64,000 nt of DNA, taken from Limnoperna fortunei (taxonomy: Eukaryota > Mollusca > Bivalvia > Mytilida > Modiolidae). The stretch spans positions 42,495,927-42,559,926 of the forward strand of contig OX104119.1 in assembly GCA_944474755.1 (NCBI GenBank), given 5' to 3'. The notes below the pieces were generated by a model. The model saw only the letters and a list, made by a program, of their open reading frames with translations. It searched no databases and had not been told where the DNA came from. Both the position numbers and the translations under genes were made by a program. This document shows, in pieces, positions 1 to 13,200 of the stretch (position 1 is the first letter of the stretch; each line of letters opens with the position of its first letter).

Positions 1-1076
1 GATTACAAATTAATAGATTTTGATACCTGTAAAAGCGTATTAGAATATTCAAAACGTGTGTGGCTTTTATACATCAATACATGATGTTTATTTTCACAAC
101 ATACATGGTGGCAATTCGAAATTAGAAATAGTTTATACGTAAAATATTTAAATTGTTCACTATAAATTACTTTTGATATTAGTTCTTGATAAAAAATATG
201 TATAATACCTTTTTTCTCGTGATATTCTTTTTTGAATAGAAAAAAGCAAAGAAAACCGACGGAACCGTCGTAAAATGTCTCGGGACTCAAGTCACTATTA
301 ATAATTTTACTACAGAATGCATAGACGTTTTTATAATTATAATTTAGCTTACAATTTGTTAATGTTGTTTATCGCCAATTTCATCAATTTGTCAGCAAAT
401 CGTGGTGTCCTGTTTTATAGTGGAGGAAACGGAGGTACACGCAGTAAACCGCTGATCTTCAGTAGAAGTACAATCCTTGTCACTTGAGGTTGGAGTAGAG
501 CACAACCTGCATGCCGTGAGAATTTAAAGTGTTGAAAGACCACGTGATCAATAGTAGATAAATTAAATACTCATCCGCCGAGGCCTTTAAACCATTTTTG
601 AATAGTTTAATTTTATGTAAAGCATTTTTATATTTAAAATTTGAATATGTTAGTGTGTACATTTTAACAAATATATTGCACTGTAACAGCAAAGGTTTAA
701 TGTATTTACTGAATTTTCTCTTTTTGCTTTTATTGAAAAATGAACAATATTTAACCATTCTTATTGCATTACAGTTAAATGACATGATTATGCTATTTAA
801 AGTTTTTATTCATCCTTTATGTTTTTAATCTTAATACTGCTTAAAATTTCCAAAAAAGTTATAAATGATACAAGTCGACTGTATGAGGGTTAAATTAATT
901 TATGACTCTTATTACGTGATTTACGCCGCTTAAGTAGCACAAACAATACTTTTTAATATAATTTGTTTGTCAATTAACAATAAAGAAGAAAAAAAATGTA
1001 TATATTTACTTTATTTCGTGTATCAACATTCTAAATATTTTTGACATACATGTACCCATCGTCGTAATATATTTAA
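1..1076. other. AT-rich intergenic DNA with one SINE
   Basis: No exon with both splice borders and a sustained open frame was seen. The short ORFs here are AT-rich and have no recognisable domain. The only identifiable element is the minus-strand SINE fragment at 421-588. Confidence 0.5.
421..588 (-). repeat. tRNA-derived SINE, 5' part
   Basis: Read on the minus strand it starts GGCCTCGGCGG and contains CTACTATTGATCACGTGGTC, the same tRNA-like head seen in the copies at 24.0, 38.0 and 52.8 kb. It is diverged in box B and lacks the usual 3' tail. Confidence 0.7.
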
Positions 1077-1387
1077 CGCAGTCAAATAACACCAGCGACC
1101 AATTATTGCGTCGACGATTTGCAGTCAGGAACATCGGATGTCTTTGTCCCGCCAGAGAACATGTTTAAACACACTTACAACGACTGCCACGCCTTCAACG
1201 TGCTTAGTAGCGACTCAGATTGCATAATCAGCAAAGCGAAACCAATGTTTCTGACGAAAACCGTTACTGCATATCTACAGCTAAAGGCAGAACAAAAGTG
1301 TGGAGAAGGCATAGAGAACGTTTTCAAGAAAGATGTATCCTTAAAACTAGGTTACTTTGTCTTCCAGAAACTTGGTACAGATAGAGG
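1077..1387 (+). CDS. exon-like ORF of unknown protein
   Basis: An open frame of about 100 codons with richer GC and codon use than the surrounding DNA. Acceptor-like sites are present at ACGCAG before 1082 and TTTGCAG before 1125, and a donor-like GTAATA follows at 1388. The peptide contains VFVPPENMFKHTYNDC and later LQLKAEQKCGEGIENVF. I recognise no domain. There is no initiator in a good context, so if real it is an internal exon of a plus-strand gene lying mostly outside the window. The alternatives are a relic of a transposable element or a chance ORF. Confidence 0.35.
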
Positions 1388-1540
1388 TAATAGATTTAAA
1401 ACATAATAACCAATAGATAGTAATATTATATATTATTTATATTTTGTTAAAATAATTAGTTAAATTTTATATGAATATGTAGTTTTGTGCAATGTTTCTT
1501 CTGTGGTTTAGCATATAAAGGGTCAATGCAATTCTATTCT

Positions 1541-1808
1541 TTACTGGCTATAAAAATGACTGTAAATACAGTTGCCGACGTTTTTCGTCTGTCCTTGACA
1601 CCGATTGAATGCAAATGACTGAAAAATTGTCTGCAAAAGACTGCAAACGTTGTGTCAGATAATAACTTCTACTGTGACAGTCATTTTATTTCTTTTACGA
1701 ACATATTTTGTGTTTCACAGACATTTTTTCCGTTGATGCAGTCAAAATTGGGCTGTAACAAGGGCGTTTTAGTTGTATCAGTCGACAAAATGTCTGTCAC
1801 AGTCATTC
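1541..1808 (+). repeat. dispersed element rich in CTGTCACAG-like motifs
   Basis: Starts TACTGGCTATAAAAATGACT and is dense in TGACTG, CAGTC and CTGTGACAG words. A related copy in the opposite orientation lies at 14752-14964, ending in the complement of the same start. It has no coding capacity. It is probably a short non-autonomous element; the ends are approximate. Confidence 0.55.
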
Positions 1809-2920
1809 TGTTCTAAAAATGAACTTTCGGCAATGAAGACAGCTGAAAGTAAAGCATATTGTTAAATGTTGATATTAACTGAATTGATCACTACCTTACT
1901 AATCCATCTAATTAAAATAAAAACCGTTTTCGAAACATTTTCTACTTTAATATCTTCTGCAAAGTTAAACAAAATATGATAACATCGCAAACTGTTTTAT
2001 TCAATATGCATCAAAATTTATAATTTTAGTTATTATAATCATTCCAGCTATTTTAATTATAATATGTAAAATATATGATTGTTTTCTATTGTTTAAAAAT
2101 ATCAGGTAATTCAGTGGACATAATAAAGTTGTTCATATCTACGGGACGCTTCCAATTTTAGAAAAGGACGCATGTGGTTAATTTTGTTACAGGTAATCCT
2201 GGGCCCCACTTTAAAGGTTGATATTTATAATTGTTTACACTAACTCTAAAATCATACGATAGACAGGCAAAGTGTCACAGAAAGACCAGCAAATGTTCAG
2301 CAAGTAACAGGTACACTTTATCGAATGAAACTGAATCGAGTGCGCCGTTTACTTTAATCATACATTTATTTGGGAAAATTATTCGATAGGTCCAGAGCAT
2401 CAGTTGTAAGTGTAGTATATATATATAAGAAAAGGGAAATTTTAGGCACTGCTAAACTTCATGGTTTATAAAACAAATACACAAATCACATCGTTTGCAA
2501 AAGCTTTTCACAAATTTTGTACGATTTTATTTGACAATTTGCTTGCTGCAGTCCCTGAAACGCATAAGTTAACGATTTTATCATTCGAAAATTTGTTGTA
2601 TGTTGTTCAACAGCTGATTTGCTTAATCACATGACCCGAATTTTGAAATCACAAGAAAACATCTTATTTTAATGTCAACGAAAAGGTTTTTCGTGTATTA
2701 TTCTCTCTTTGATTTTTTGAAAATTTGAAAAGTTTTAATTTTGATAAAAGCTTCACATCGTTCGTATATGGTTAAAGGTAAATCGTTTTTTTATTGTAGA
2801 ACGAAGATTATTAAATATTACGTAAAAATCAGCCCTGATATGCTAAAAGCAGCATGATTAATATCTTGATTGAACTAATATAAAATGGCTAATAACTGTT
2901 AGCGTTCGGCCCGCAGTGAT

Positions 2921-2958
2921 CGTATCGGGCAATATGACTTATCGTATTGCCCGATACG
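2921..2958. repeat. 14-bp perfect inverted repeat
   Basis: CGTATCGGGCAATA at 2921-2934 is exactly complementary to 2945-2958, with a 10-base loop. It is much more GC-rich than its surroundings. Confidence 0.75.
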
Positions 2959-3382
2959 AACTCCTCCTGTCTTCTGGATCAGTAGGATATTTTGTGACTA
3001 CTTCAGATTGGTAGTGAGAAGGACTGTCATGACATTTCGTGTATTGAAAATTATGGTTTGTTAGTAAGGTTCTGGTTGAGGACGAGAACCAACTTACTTA
3101 ATTTTTGCCGCTGTGACACAAATGTCGCGGGGTGGGACATTGTTTTCTTATGTCTGTTCGTTTGTATGTGTGGCGAAACATTTTTTTCGCAGTTTTCTTG
3201 GCTATTTTAAACTAGGGCTGTTTGATATTTGATATGTTTATTTGTCATAATGGTTTGTATGTTGTAATGTATTTAGTATCAATACTCAATGCTTTTGTTA
3301 GACTGGCTAGTCATATGTGTTTGACTTAATATTGTACGATTAAAAGCAAACGGCGCTGTCGATTCAGTTGTGTGCGATATAG

Positions 3383-3474
3383 CATACCTATAGGCAAGTC
3401 TTTTTCTGGAATAATTTCAATAATCTTTCATACCTATAGGCAAGTCTTTTTCTGGAATAATTTTAATAATCTTT
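3383..3474. repeat. 46-bp tandem duplication
   Basis: Two adjacent copies, 3383-3428 and 3429-3474, both beginning CATACCTATAGGCAAG, differ by about one base. A very recent local duplication. Confidence 0.85.
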
Positions 3475-3966
3475 CTGCTTGTCAATGTAGACAACTAGAA
3501 AAATGCACCTTTAAAATTTTTATAGTGTTCTGTGTGTAGAAAGTTCCACAATTATGACCGAGGGGAAAAGGTATTTTAGTAGACATTACCAATAAATCCA
3601 CAACTATAAATGCATTTATTTCATTATTACATTATTATATTACACAATATCACTCATTAATCATCTGGATTATCGCAGAAAAACACTGGATGGAGTCGTC
3701 CTATTTTATTGATCAGTGAGGTGAGATTACATGTAACCTAACAACAAGTGAGGGTATATTTGTCATTCTTCAAAATGGACATATAAAATTTTATTGTGTA
3801 CACTAAATCACCCGATCTATTTAAAGATAAGACACAATCATGACTTTGTTGGGTTTTTAATATTTTAATTGAAATATCAGAAAATAATACAACAATTAAA
3901 ATGTAAATGTATTATGACATACTGTATAAAACATTTACAGTTTCCGACATTAAAGAAATTGGCGAT

Positions 3967-3972
3967 TTTATT
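3967..3972 (-). promoter_or_regulatory. candidate polyadenylation signal AATAAA
   Basis: AATAAA on the minus strand about 150 bases past the ankyrin gene stop codon. A variant ATTAAA lies closer, at 4040-4045. Either could serve the ankyrin transcript; which one is used cannot be told from sequence. Confidence 0.35.
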
Positions 3973-4118
3973 TGTATAACTTTACGTTTTACAGTCGTAT
4001 TTATAGCCAGTAGTAATTGAATAAAAGCGATAGAAAAAATTTAATGATAAAACATGAACAAATTGGAAATAAAGTAGCAGCCGGAAACGAAAATCGAGAA
4101 ACTTCATCAATAAAAATA

Positions 4119-4232
4119 TTAGTACATAACTATCTTAAAACTTTCGGCATTCATATCAGCCCCAGCTCCATTTAATGTCTTTACAATACTAACATGTCCA
4201 TTTATTGATGCATGGTGGAGAGGTCTATTGTC
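4119..4232 (-). CDS. ankyrin exon a (class B), terminal exon with stop
   Basis: The acceptor CTATAG precedes codons for DNRPLHHASINGHV, and the repeat continues through AGADMNAE to SFK. Where other B exons end in a GTAATT donor, this one reads AAG ATA GTT ATG TAC TAA, so translation runs four residues on and stops. It encodes 37 residues. The changed donor makes it the natural last exon. Confidence 0.8.
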   Translation of the reverse strand, partial: DNRPLHHASINGHVSIVKTLNGAGADMNAESFKIVMY

Positions 4233-7200
4233 CTATAGTAAAGCAAGCTTTATTCAATAACACTTTTTTCAAATGACTTTAAAGTAATCGATTTTAATGG
4301 TTGTTGATAAATGTATGTTGATATTGAATCTGTTTACCGCTACGGTCGAAGACATATTATTTTTTATCTAAGGTATACAACTGATTTTGCATAGCTGATA
4401 TTTGTAGCTTGGTAGCTTAAAGCAGTATGTTTTTGTCTTCTGGAGAAAATTAAACTTCGCATGCTTCGTTTTTGTACGTTTTTGATGTTGAGATATTAAA
4501 ATAGAAAGCGCACAATAGCCATATCAAGCTAGGAAAAAGTTCTTTCGCCATTTAATATTTGAGAAATATTGCTACAAATCAAATTGACTACATGTTTTTG
4601 CAATAATACAAAAATGTAAGAGTTCGAAATAACCACATCTAGGCAGTGAATATTTTGTTCTGATACTAATAAAATGGAAAATACTGCTGATAACCCAAAC
4701 AACTATGAACTCTTCTGAAATGTCGAGTCCGAAAGTTCGAAATATAACAAATCTGGTCACCTATTTTATAGTAATAATTTTAATCAGATAAACTGGTAAA
4801 ATAAAAAAAGACTATATGTTGATTAAAAAGTCAATAAAATATTAGTCGAGAAAAAATATCTGTGGATACTAATTTGAAATCAAATCATTACGTCATTTCA
4901 ACGACATTACCAAGGATTTATGGCAAAAAGAGTAACATTGTTTGTTAACTTAATGGCTACTTTGCAATAAAACCTAAATAAGCTTACTGTAACGCGAATG
5001 CATATTCAAATTTTATTGTGCAAACTCGTTATATGAAAAGAAAGGACTTTTAATCTCGTATGAAAAAAGAAAACATGTGTACACACGAGGATTCAAAAAG
5101 ACAGACATCCCAATGCTAAAATACATGAAAAAATGTTACATGTTTTAGTTCACAGTTCATTAACAACACACCAGTATGAAATGTGTACTTCTTGTAAGGA
5201 CATGTACGAGAGGGATACAAACAGATCAGTATTAGTTGACAATTTATTAGTACATGCATTAATTAATTAGGTTTTTTTAATTTACGACAAAACACAACGA
5301 ACAGCATAGGCTGTGCAAACGGGCACAAGATTCAAATTGCAATATACTGGAGTAAGAACATGTACACATCTTCAATATAGTTATAGCTCATTCGGATTAT
5401 CATCAAATATTATTTTTGTAGACATTAGAGTCCACTGTAAATATTATTACTTATGAATTATGATTACCTCAATATCCTTGGCCTCTATATTCGCACCCGC
5501 CTTGTGTAGTATTTCCACAACTTTGCCATGGTCTTTTACTGCTGCATAATGTAAAGGTGTCTTGTTCTAAATATGAAATAAAAAATGCTAACCATATATG
5601 TTTCAAGATTTTTCATCTCTATCCTTGTTCATCGTGATCATACCGTGTCTTGTGGTAATGGTACACGAATACCTTACGCTTATTTAACTTCTTTTTTTTG
5701 CAGCGTAACACGCTGATATATTAATATATTAAGATTAAATTTTGTTGTGTTTTCATGTTTTTTTTTAAACGCAGCACATTTAAGTCAGACACAGTTGTTA
5801 GTCGTTAAAACTTTTTATTTGGTATCTTAAAATTTACTATGTTATTGTTGGTAGATTTTGGAATATGTTTTAATATCTCTCGTAGTTTGTCAGTTAGAGT
5901 AATGCTGCAACATCATTGATATTTTTAATAGCTAATAATTCTTATCCTGGTATAGCGATTAAAATTAAAGTAAACAACATACCTATCTAAATTCTGACAA
6001 TATAATGTACTTATAAGCGTAAAATTTAGAAATGAAATACTTATAAGGCTAAGCAGGCTTGTTTTTGTACTCGTATTAGACTGAGTTTCTCGCAGGCCTA
6101 TTGAAAAATTTGAAAACAAGACTTTGTCCCGACTTAATCGTGACAAGGTATAGTCTATATAGACGAAGACGAATATAAAGGTCCGGGACAAAGTTAATGA
6201 GATTTAAATTAGGGACATTTTTGATACAATAAAGTTGGCTTTTTATCTAGACCATCTACATGAAATAGACGCTCAAGAGGACAACTACAAACAGAACGCT
6301 ACAAAAAGTGTTTTACCTATTGTTAACGGTCCCATATTCTATCAGCTACGGCGTATTCCGTTTACATTTCACAATTGAAATGTAAAGTTAGTTTTCTTTT
6401 TTTAGACTTTCATACTCAGTCTTATTGTAAAAAAAGAAAAAAACCAGCGTCATGTAAAGTGGACCGTCGCTATCAGTCATATTTTAATTTTTCCATTTGC
6501 AGATATTATTTTTGATTGCTTAAAATACAAAATAGGTTTTGTTATGACAAAAAGACTCCAAACTTTCCTCAATGGTGTTTTTTAACTTGTATACATTTTA
6601 CAGTGTTGTTTCTTAACATTTTGTCAGCCCAACATTTGATAAGTTTATGATTTGTGTATTGGTCTCATCTGCTACAGTGTCTACGCGTCGACTTAAAACA
6701 TTCTTTGAAGATACTTACAAAAACTCGTTATAGGCACGGTTTTTTTTAAGGTGAGAAAGTAATTGATTAAATTGTAATACGTCTAAAGGTAGAGATCAGA
6801 TTTTTAAAAAAGTCAACAACAGCAAAACAGGGTTTCTATTATTCATATGCTCTTGACAAAATTGCAAAGTAAATAACTTGCAATTTATCAAGTCATTTTC
6901 TTGCGTTTATTTATCCTGTCATTATCATACATTTATTTCAAATAATTTACAAAAATCGCATGCATAAAACAATTAATATTAACGTGTAAAACATCGTAAA
7001 ATTGAATGATTGTCTTTTATGTTTGCTCATGTTTTGGCATCGGCTCTTAAACAAATTTCTCTTTTGAAAGATCACATAAAAATATCTCCAATATTTATTT
7101 ATAATTCACAAAAATAACAACAACTAAAAAGATCCAGGATATGTAGTGTGAACTTCCATTTTGTCATTTTTTTTAGATATTCAATAAAAATTTCTTCAAT

Positions 7201-10200
7201 ATTCAAAATGCATTTAACTTATATTATTTTTAACTACCAATTAATGTCACAATGGTGGAACTGTCTCTTTAAAAAGAGTTTGCTCTGCGTATCAACAATA
7301 TATTTGTTAAATAAAGAAAAAAAACACAAAATAATAGCTCAGATAAATAATAATAAAAGATTTAATAAACCAAGCAAAACATCACTTTAACAAGAAAAAT
7401 AGCAAGGAAGCAGACCGAACAACAAAAGCGGAAACACAAGGGACAATTTCAAATCCTGATATAAACAAACATTGTAATTTTTCATTGCCATAATTTACAA
7501 ATATAGTATTCATTATTTAATTGTAGGGCAAAGCATAAAACATTATAATGCAGATCATCCCGCGATATTGACATTGCTATATTTTTCAGGGAAATGATTT
7601 ATAATAACCACTGATATTAGACACAGTTTTCATAATGTTCCGTTTTGCACAACTGGACTTATATTATAAAATCAGTTAAAGATTGTTTGAATAATATACA
7701 CTTAGAACTTTATAATGATAAGCAATTTTAAACAATTGAATGTCCTTTTTCTATAACAGTTACGATTCACTTCGATATTAAACTTCACTGTTCGTTTGTA
7801 CTCGCGTCGTTCTAGCTATGTGATTTAATAAGACTACACGAAGTTTGCTGACAACATCAGGTTTGCAAATAATAAATTTCCTCGAAATGTCTATAAATCA
7901 GTTTTGTTAAACCCAAATATGCTCTTTGTATGAAATCGGAGTATAATATTTGTAAACATCAAAACAGTTTATCATTATAAAAGTTATCATTCATTCATCA
8001 AATCATACCACACATTTCTACATGTATAATGACATAATGTTTTAATATACCTCGTAGTTTGTCAGTTACAACATCATTGATATTTTAAATAGCTAATAAT
8101 TCTTATCCTGGTATAGCAATTAAACATCAAGTAAACAACATACATATCTATATTCTGACAATATAAGGTATTTAAAAGAGTTAACCTTTAGAAATGAAAT
8201 ACTTATAAGGCTAAGCAGGCTTGTTTTTGTACTCGTATGAGACTCAGTTTCTAGCAAGCCTATTGAAAAATTTGAAAACAAGACTTTGTCTCTACATCTT
8301 CATGAAATAGACGCTCAAGAGGACAACTACAAACAGAACGCTACGAAAAGTGTGTTACCTATTGTTACCGGTCCCATATTCTATCAGCTACGGCGTATTT
8401 CGTTTACATTTCACAATTTAAATGTAAAGTTAGTTTTCGTTTTTTATACTTTCACACTCAGTCTTATAGTAAAATAAGAAAAAAACCAGCGTCATGGAAG
8501 TGGACCGTCGCTATGTAGAAATAACAGGCAGAGTCATATTTTAATTTTTCCATTTGCAGATATTATTTTTGATTGCTTAAAATACAAAATAGATTTTGTT
8601 ATGACAAAAAAGACTCAAACTTTCCTCAATGGTGTTTTTTAAATTGTATACATTTTACAGTGTTGTCTCTTAACATTTTGTCAGTCCAATATTTGATAAG
8701 TTTATGATCGGTGTATTTGTCTCATCTGCTACAGTGTGTACGCGTCGACTTAAAACATCTTGTTCTTTGATGATACTTACAAAAACTCGTTATACACAGG
8801 GCTTTTTTTAAGGTGAGAAAGTAATTGATTAAATAGTAATACGTCTAAAGGTAGAGATCAGATTTAAAAAAAGTCAACAACAGCAAAACAGGATTTCTAT
8901 TATTCATATGCGCTTGACAAAATTGCAAATTAAATAACTTGCCACTTATCAAGTCATTTTCTTGCGTTTATTTATCATGTCATTATCATACATTTATTTA
9001 AAATAATTTACAAAAATCGCATGCATAAAGCAATTAGTATTAATGCGTAAAGCATCATAAAATTGAATGATTGTCTTTTATGTTTGCTCATGTTTTGGCA
9101 TCGATGAAATAATATTCGATAAGAAAATTTGCAAAATGTGTAAGGTGAACCCCATTTGCCCTTAAAGAAATTTCTCTTTTTAAAGATCACATAGAAATAT
9201 CTCCAATATTTATTTATAATTCACAAAAATAACAACAACTAAAAAGATCCAGGATATTTAGTGTGAACTTCCATTCTGTCATTTTTTATTTGGAGATTCA
9301 ATAAAAATATCTTCAATATTCAAAATGCATTTAACCTATAATATTTTTAACAACCAATTAATGTCACAATGGTAGAACTGTCTCTTAAAAAAGAGTTTGC
9401 TTTGCGTATCAACAACATATTTCTTAAATAGAGAAGAAAAACATAAAATAATAGCCCGGATAAATTATAATAAAAGATTTAAAAAACCAAGCAATAATTT
9501 ATATCACTTTAACAAGAAAAATAGCAAGGAAGCCGACCGAACAACAAGAGCAAAAGCACAAGGGACAATTTCAAATCCTGATATAGACAAACATTGTAAC
9601 CTTTCATTGCCATAATTTACAAATATAGTATGCCATAGAATATGATAAGGGTCAAAAGAAACCAGGTATCTACAACTTCAGGTCTGTCAGGTCAATTTGT
9701 TTCGATCATAATGTGTCGTTTTCGTCCATTGACTCCATTTTGTGTAATTTTCTTGATTCGTATGAATATATAACTACTGAATCACTTTAGTTCTTAAATA
9801 GTTTAAGCCCTGCTAAACACTTAGAACTATCATTGACGACATGTTCTGTTTTATAAATACAAACATAACATCAAAAACAGCATTTCAAAATTTCACATTT
9901 CTTTCCTGTAAGCTTAATTTTTAGCATAATTAAGTATTAAGTTCAACGATAAGTATGAACGATTTAGTCTTTTTGTTACTTTGTATAATAAGATTTAAAT
10001 TTATTTTAGTGTATTTTATCACGTGTAACTGTTTACATATTGAAATTGCATTGACTACATTTCGTTTTTAAGTATCTATGACGGGTCCTATGGAAAGCAT
10101 TTCTCCTGTTCGCTTCTGCAATAAAACGTAATAAGACTACAAAATGATGCATACAAACAAAAAGTTTATATTTTCAGAAGATTATAAAGATAGTAAAAAG

Positions 10201-13200
10201 CATTCAAAAGAAGGCATACATGTTCACATGGCTGGAATTAAACGACGAGACATAATTATTACAGTATTATAAGATAATGATTGCATTTTCATTAGGAAAT
10301 GAATTGCAACAAGACATATGTTTAGTTTATCCCTGTGTATCGTTCAAACGTTACCTTAACCAATAAGCGAAAGCATCAAAGAAAATAATTATTCACAATT
10401 ATCAGTATGGTTTATTTGATATTTGTGATCTTTTGTTTAAGAGAATATATCATTGAACATGTATAATAAGGAATTCTATGAATACGTTATCACCAGTAAG
10501 GTTTGCACAAACATAACTCCAAATCAGATCTCCAGTTAAGTCCATAAATCTATTGTTCCGGTCATATTTATTGACAAAAATTAATCAACTGAAGCATTAA
10601 TTAATGTTTAACTTCTACTATTATTTTTAAACATGACATTTTACAATTACATTGATAAGTAGCCATCCTTGCCACGATGTATATTGTTGAAATGAGTTAT
10701 TATGTGACTTGCTACGCTTTTAGGTGAACCATCGTTTACAACGTTTAAAAGTTCTCGTCTGTTTGTCATCGCCAAACATGTGACTATTATTAGAGTTACC
10801 CCTGCAGAATTTCCTTTCAGACAAGCACTACTGCTGACTGCTAATAATATAACCAGTTCAACTGGTTTATTAATGGTAAATATGTCAAAGAGCATAAAAC
10901 ATTGCATATACTCATTCCTCGTGTTTTGGACGAGAAAGTATTTCCCCTTTACTTCCGCTTTCAACTGGAGTGTAGAACAATTATTTCTTTCTAAGTATAT
11001 TTCTTTTTGCTGACATGTAGAGACCTTTTTTTATTTCATTTGTTTTTCATTTTGTTTCAGGATATTGGATACACAATATTTCAAAACAAAGACATCGCCA
11101 AAATAAACACATTTGCGCCAATAGATAGCACGTCAATAAAAGATACCTTTAGAACTAATATTTATGTTTTATATTGTTGATATAATATAATAAGTGTAAA
11201 TCGCATCCAAGGGCAATGCGAGTCTTTCATTTAGCCTCACACAACTAGAACGCTATCATAGAAATGCGTAGAAATATATAACTGAATAATAAGTTTTGAG
11301 GAAAAATGATTTGGCTTATCCTTATCCAGGGTCAAAGAACACAAGCAAAGAGTCATTGTCATGTTTACCGATTTAGTTATCTCCTTTAATACCGTTACTA
11401 TATACTTCGATATCATGTTTCACTGTCAGTTTGCAAAAATACTGTTTTTTATTAAAGCAAGATTAAACTTATATTGTGTATTGTTTAGATTATATCTCTG
11501 TATTCATGTTTAAGACTTGAATATGATTTAGCAGTGATTTTAAATATAACGTAGTATAAATGTTACAGTACAATACGCTGTAAACATATTCAAACACAAT
11601 TATCGAAAAAAAAATATATTCATAATTGGTTTCGATATTTGCGCAATCATTTGCTAATACTGTTACATCTAATTGATGATTTGCTATTGCGTAGCGAATT
11701 GTATTTGATATTTATCAGATGACTTTCAGAAATATATTTAACATCACTTTGTGACATTCTATAAGGTTTTTTTCGTTATTAGTTGGTTATTACACATGCA
11801 TGTGTAACACAAATTTTATATTGGAATAATTTCGGAATGCAATGCTTTTGTATCATTGAACATTCTCATTGAACATTCTGGGTACTGGGGACAAAGAAAT
11901 AAAAATAAAAAATAATCATCAATGTTTATAATCATGAGAACACATTAAAATTACAGCAACGATAACTGTGATAGAAATGATTTGAATTTTTTTTAAATGC
12001 AAATAATAATTACGTTGAAAGAGCTATATGGCTTGTGAAACACATTTAGGGTCAGACCGCAAGATTACCAATAATCGTTACATTAAGTATTAGAGACATT
12101 TGTTTTAGAGGTTCTTGAGAATTGCTTATAATTCTATTATCTCTATCGTTTTGTTATTCTCTTTCAATTTGTTTTATTTCGATATCAAGGCCTACGATTA
12201 GTAAAACGATAGGTGCTTGCCTTTAGCTTTAAAACTTATGTAATCTAAGTACCTGAATTTTGAACAAACTAGGACTATCTTTGTTAAATGTGACATTGAC
12301 TTTGACCTTAGAGCATATAGTCATTTAAGGTAAGTTTTTACGACCTGAGGATTTTTGTAATTGAAGCTGGTGATTTTTAATACTAGTCAAAATTATTCTC
12401 CACGTTCTGATGGCAATATATCATTTGGGCTCATCTCGGTATATAATATTCTAGAATTATAAGTATACAAATTAAAGACAAAACTCACAATCAGATTACT
12501 CAGACAGAATGAAAAATAATGAACTGAAAACAACAGAAATAAAACATACGAAGACTTAAACAACTGGGCTGCTTGCCATATAAAACCTTTTGTGGAAGGG
12601 TCATGGATTTAAAGGGATCCAAAAATCTCTATTTTGCTATATACTAACAACACTTACATGTAGAAACTATAACACCAGCAAAACCTATACCTGCATAATA
12701 CAGAACTAACAGTTGCAACTCTTATTTTAAAAAAACAACAAAATATGTATACATAAACACAAGACAAACTAATACAGAAAAAAATAGTTTTTACACTCTT
12801 TTATAAAGACTGTAGCTTGGTCGATTCCAAAAGAGTTTCTAATAATTATGAAGATTTTCAAATAATATATTAAGTATTAAAAGCAGCGCAAACGACGGCT
12901 ACAATTTTTTCATAAGCGATACAAGAATAACAAAAGAATAACAAAACGTACCACCTTGATCTAAAATCTGGTAAAGATGTCGATGGTCTTTATAATGGTA
13001 AAAGTTCAGTTAAGAAATAGTTTTTAAACAGGTTATACGATATAACCTCCTTTGGGTCTGTTTACAAATATTAAACCGTGAGCTGTTTATTAATTAATTG
13101 TGAAAACAGATCCAAAGTAGGTTATGTGAATATGACTTGTTTAAAAACTTTACATATTTCTCATTATTAAATTTTCTAAACCAAATGTGAAAATAATAAA

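Noticed and set aside
8286..8477. 63-codon ORF as a real gene
   Set aside because: It belongs to the repeated intron block and the frame is broken in the other copies.
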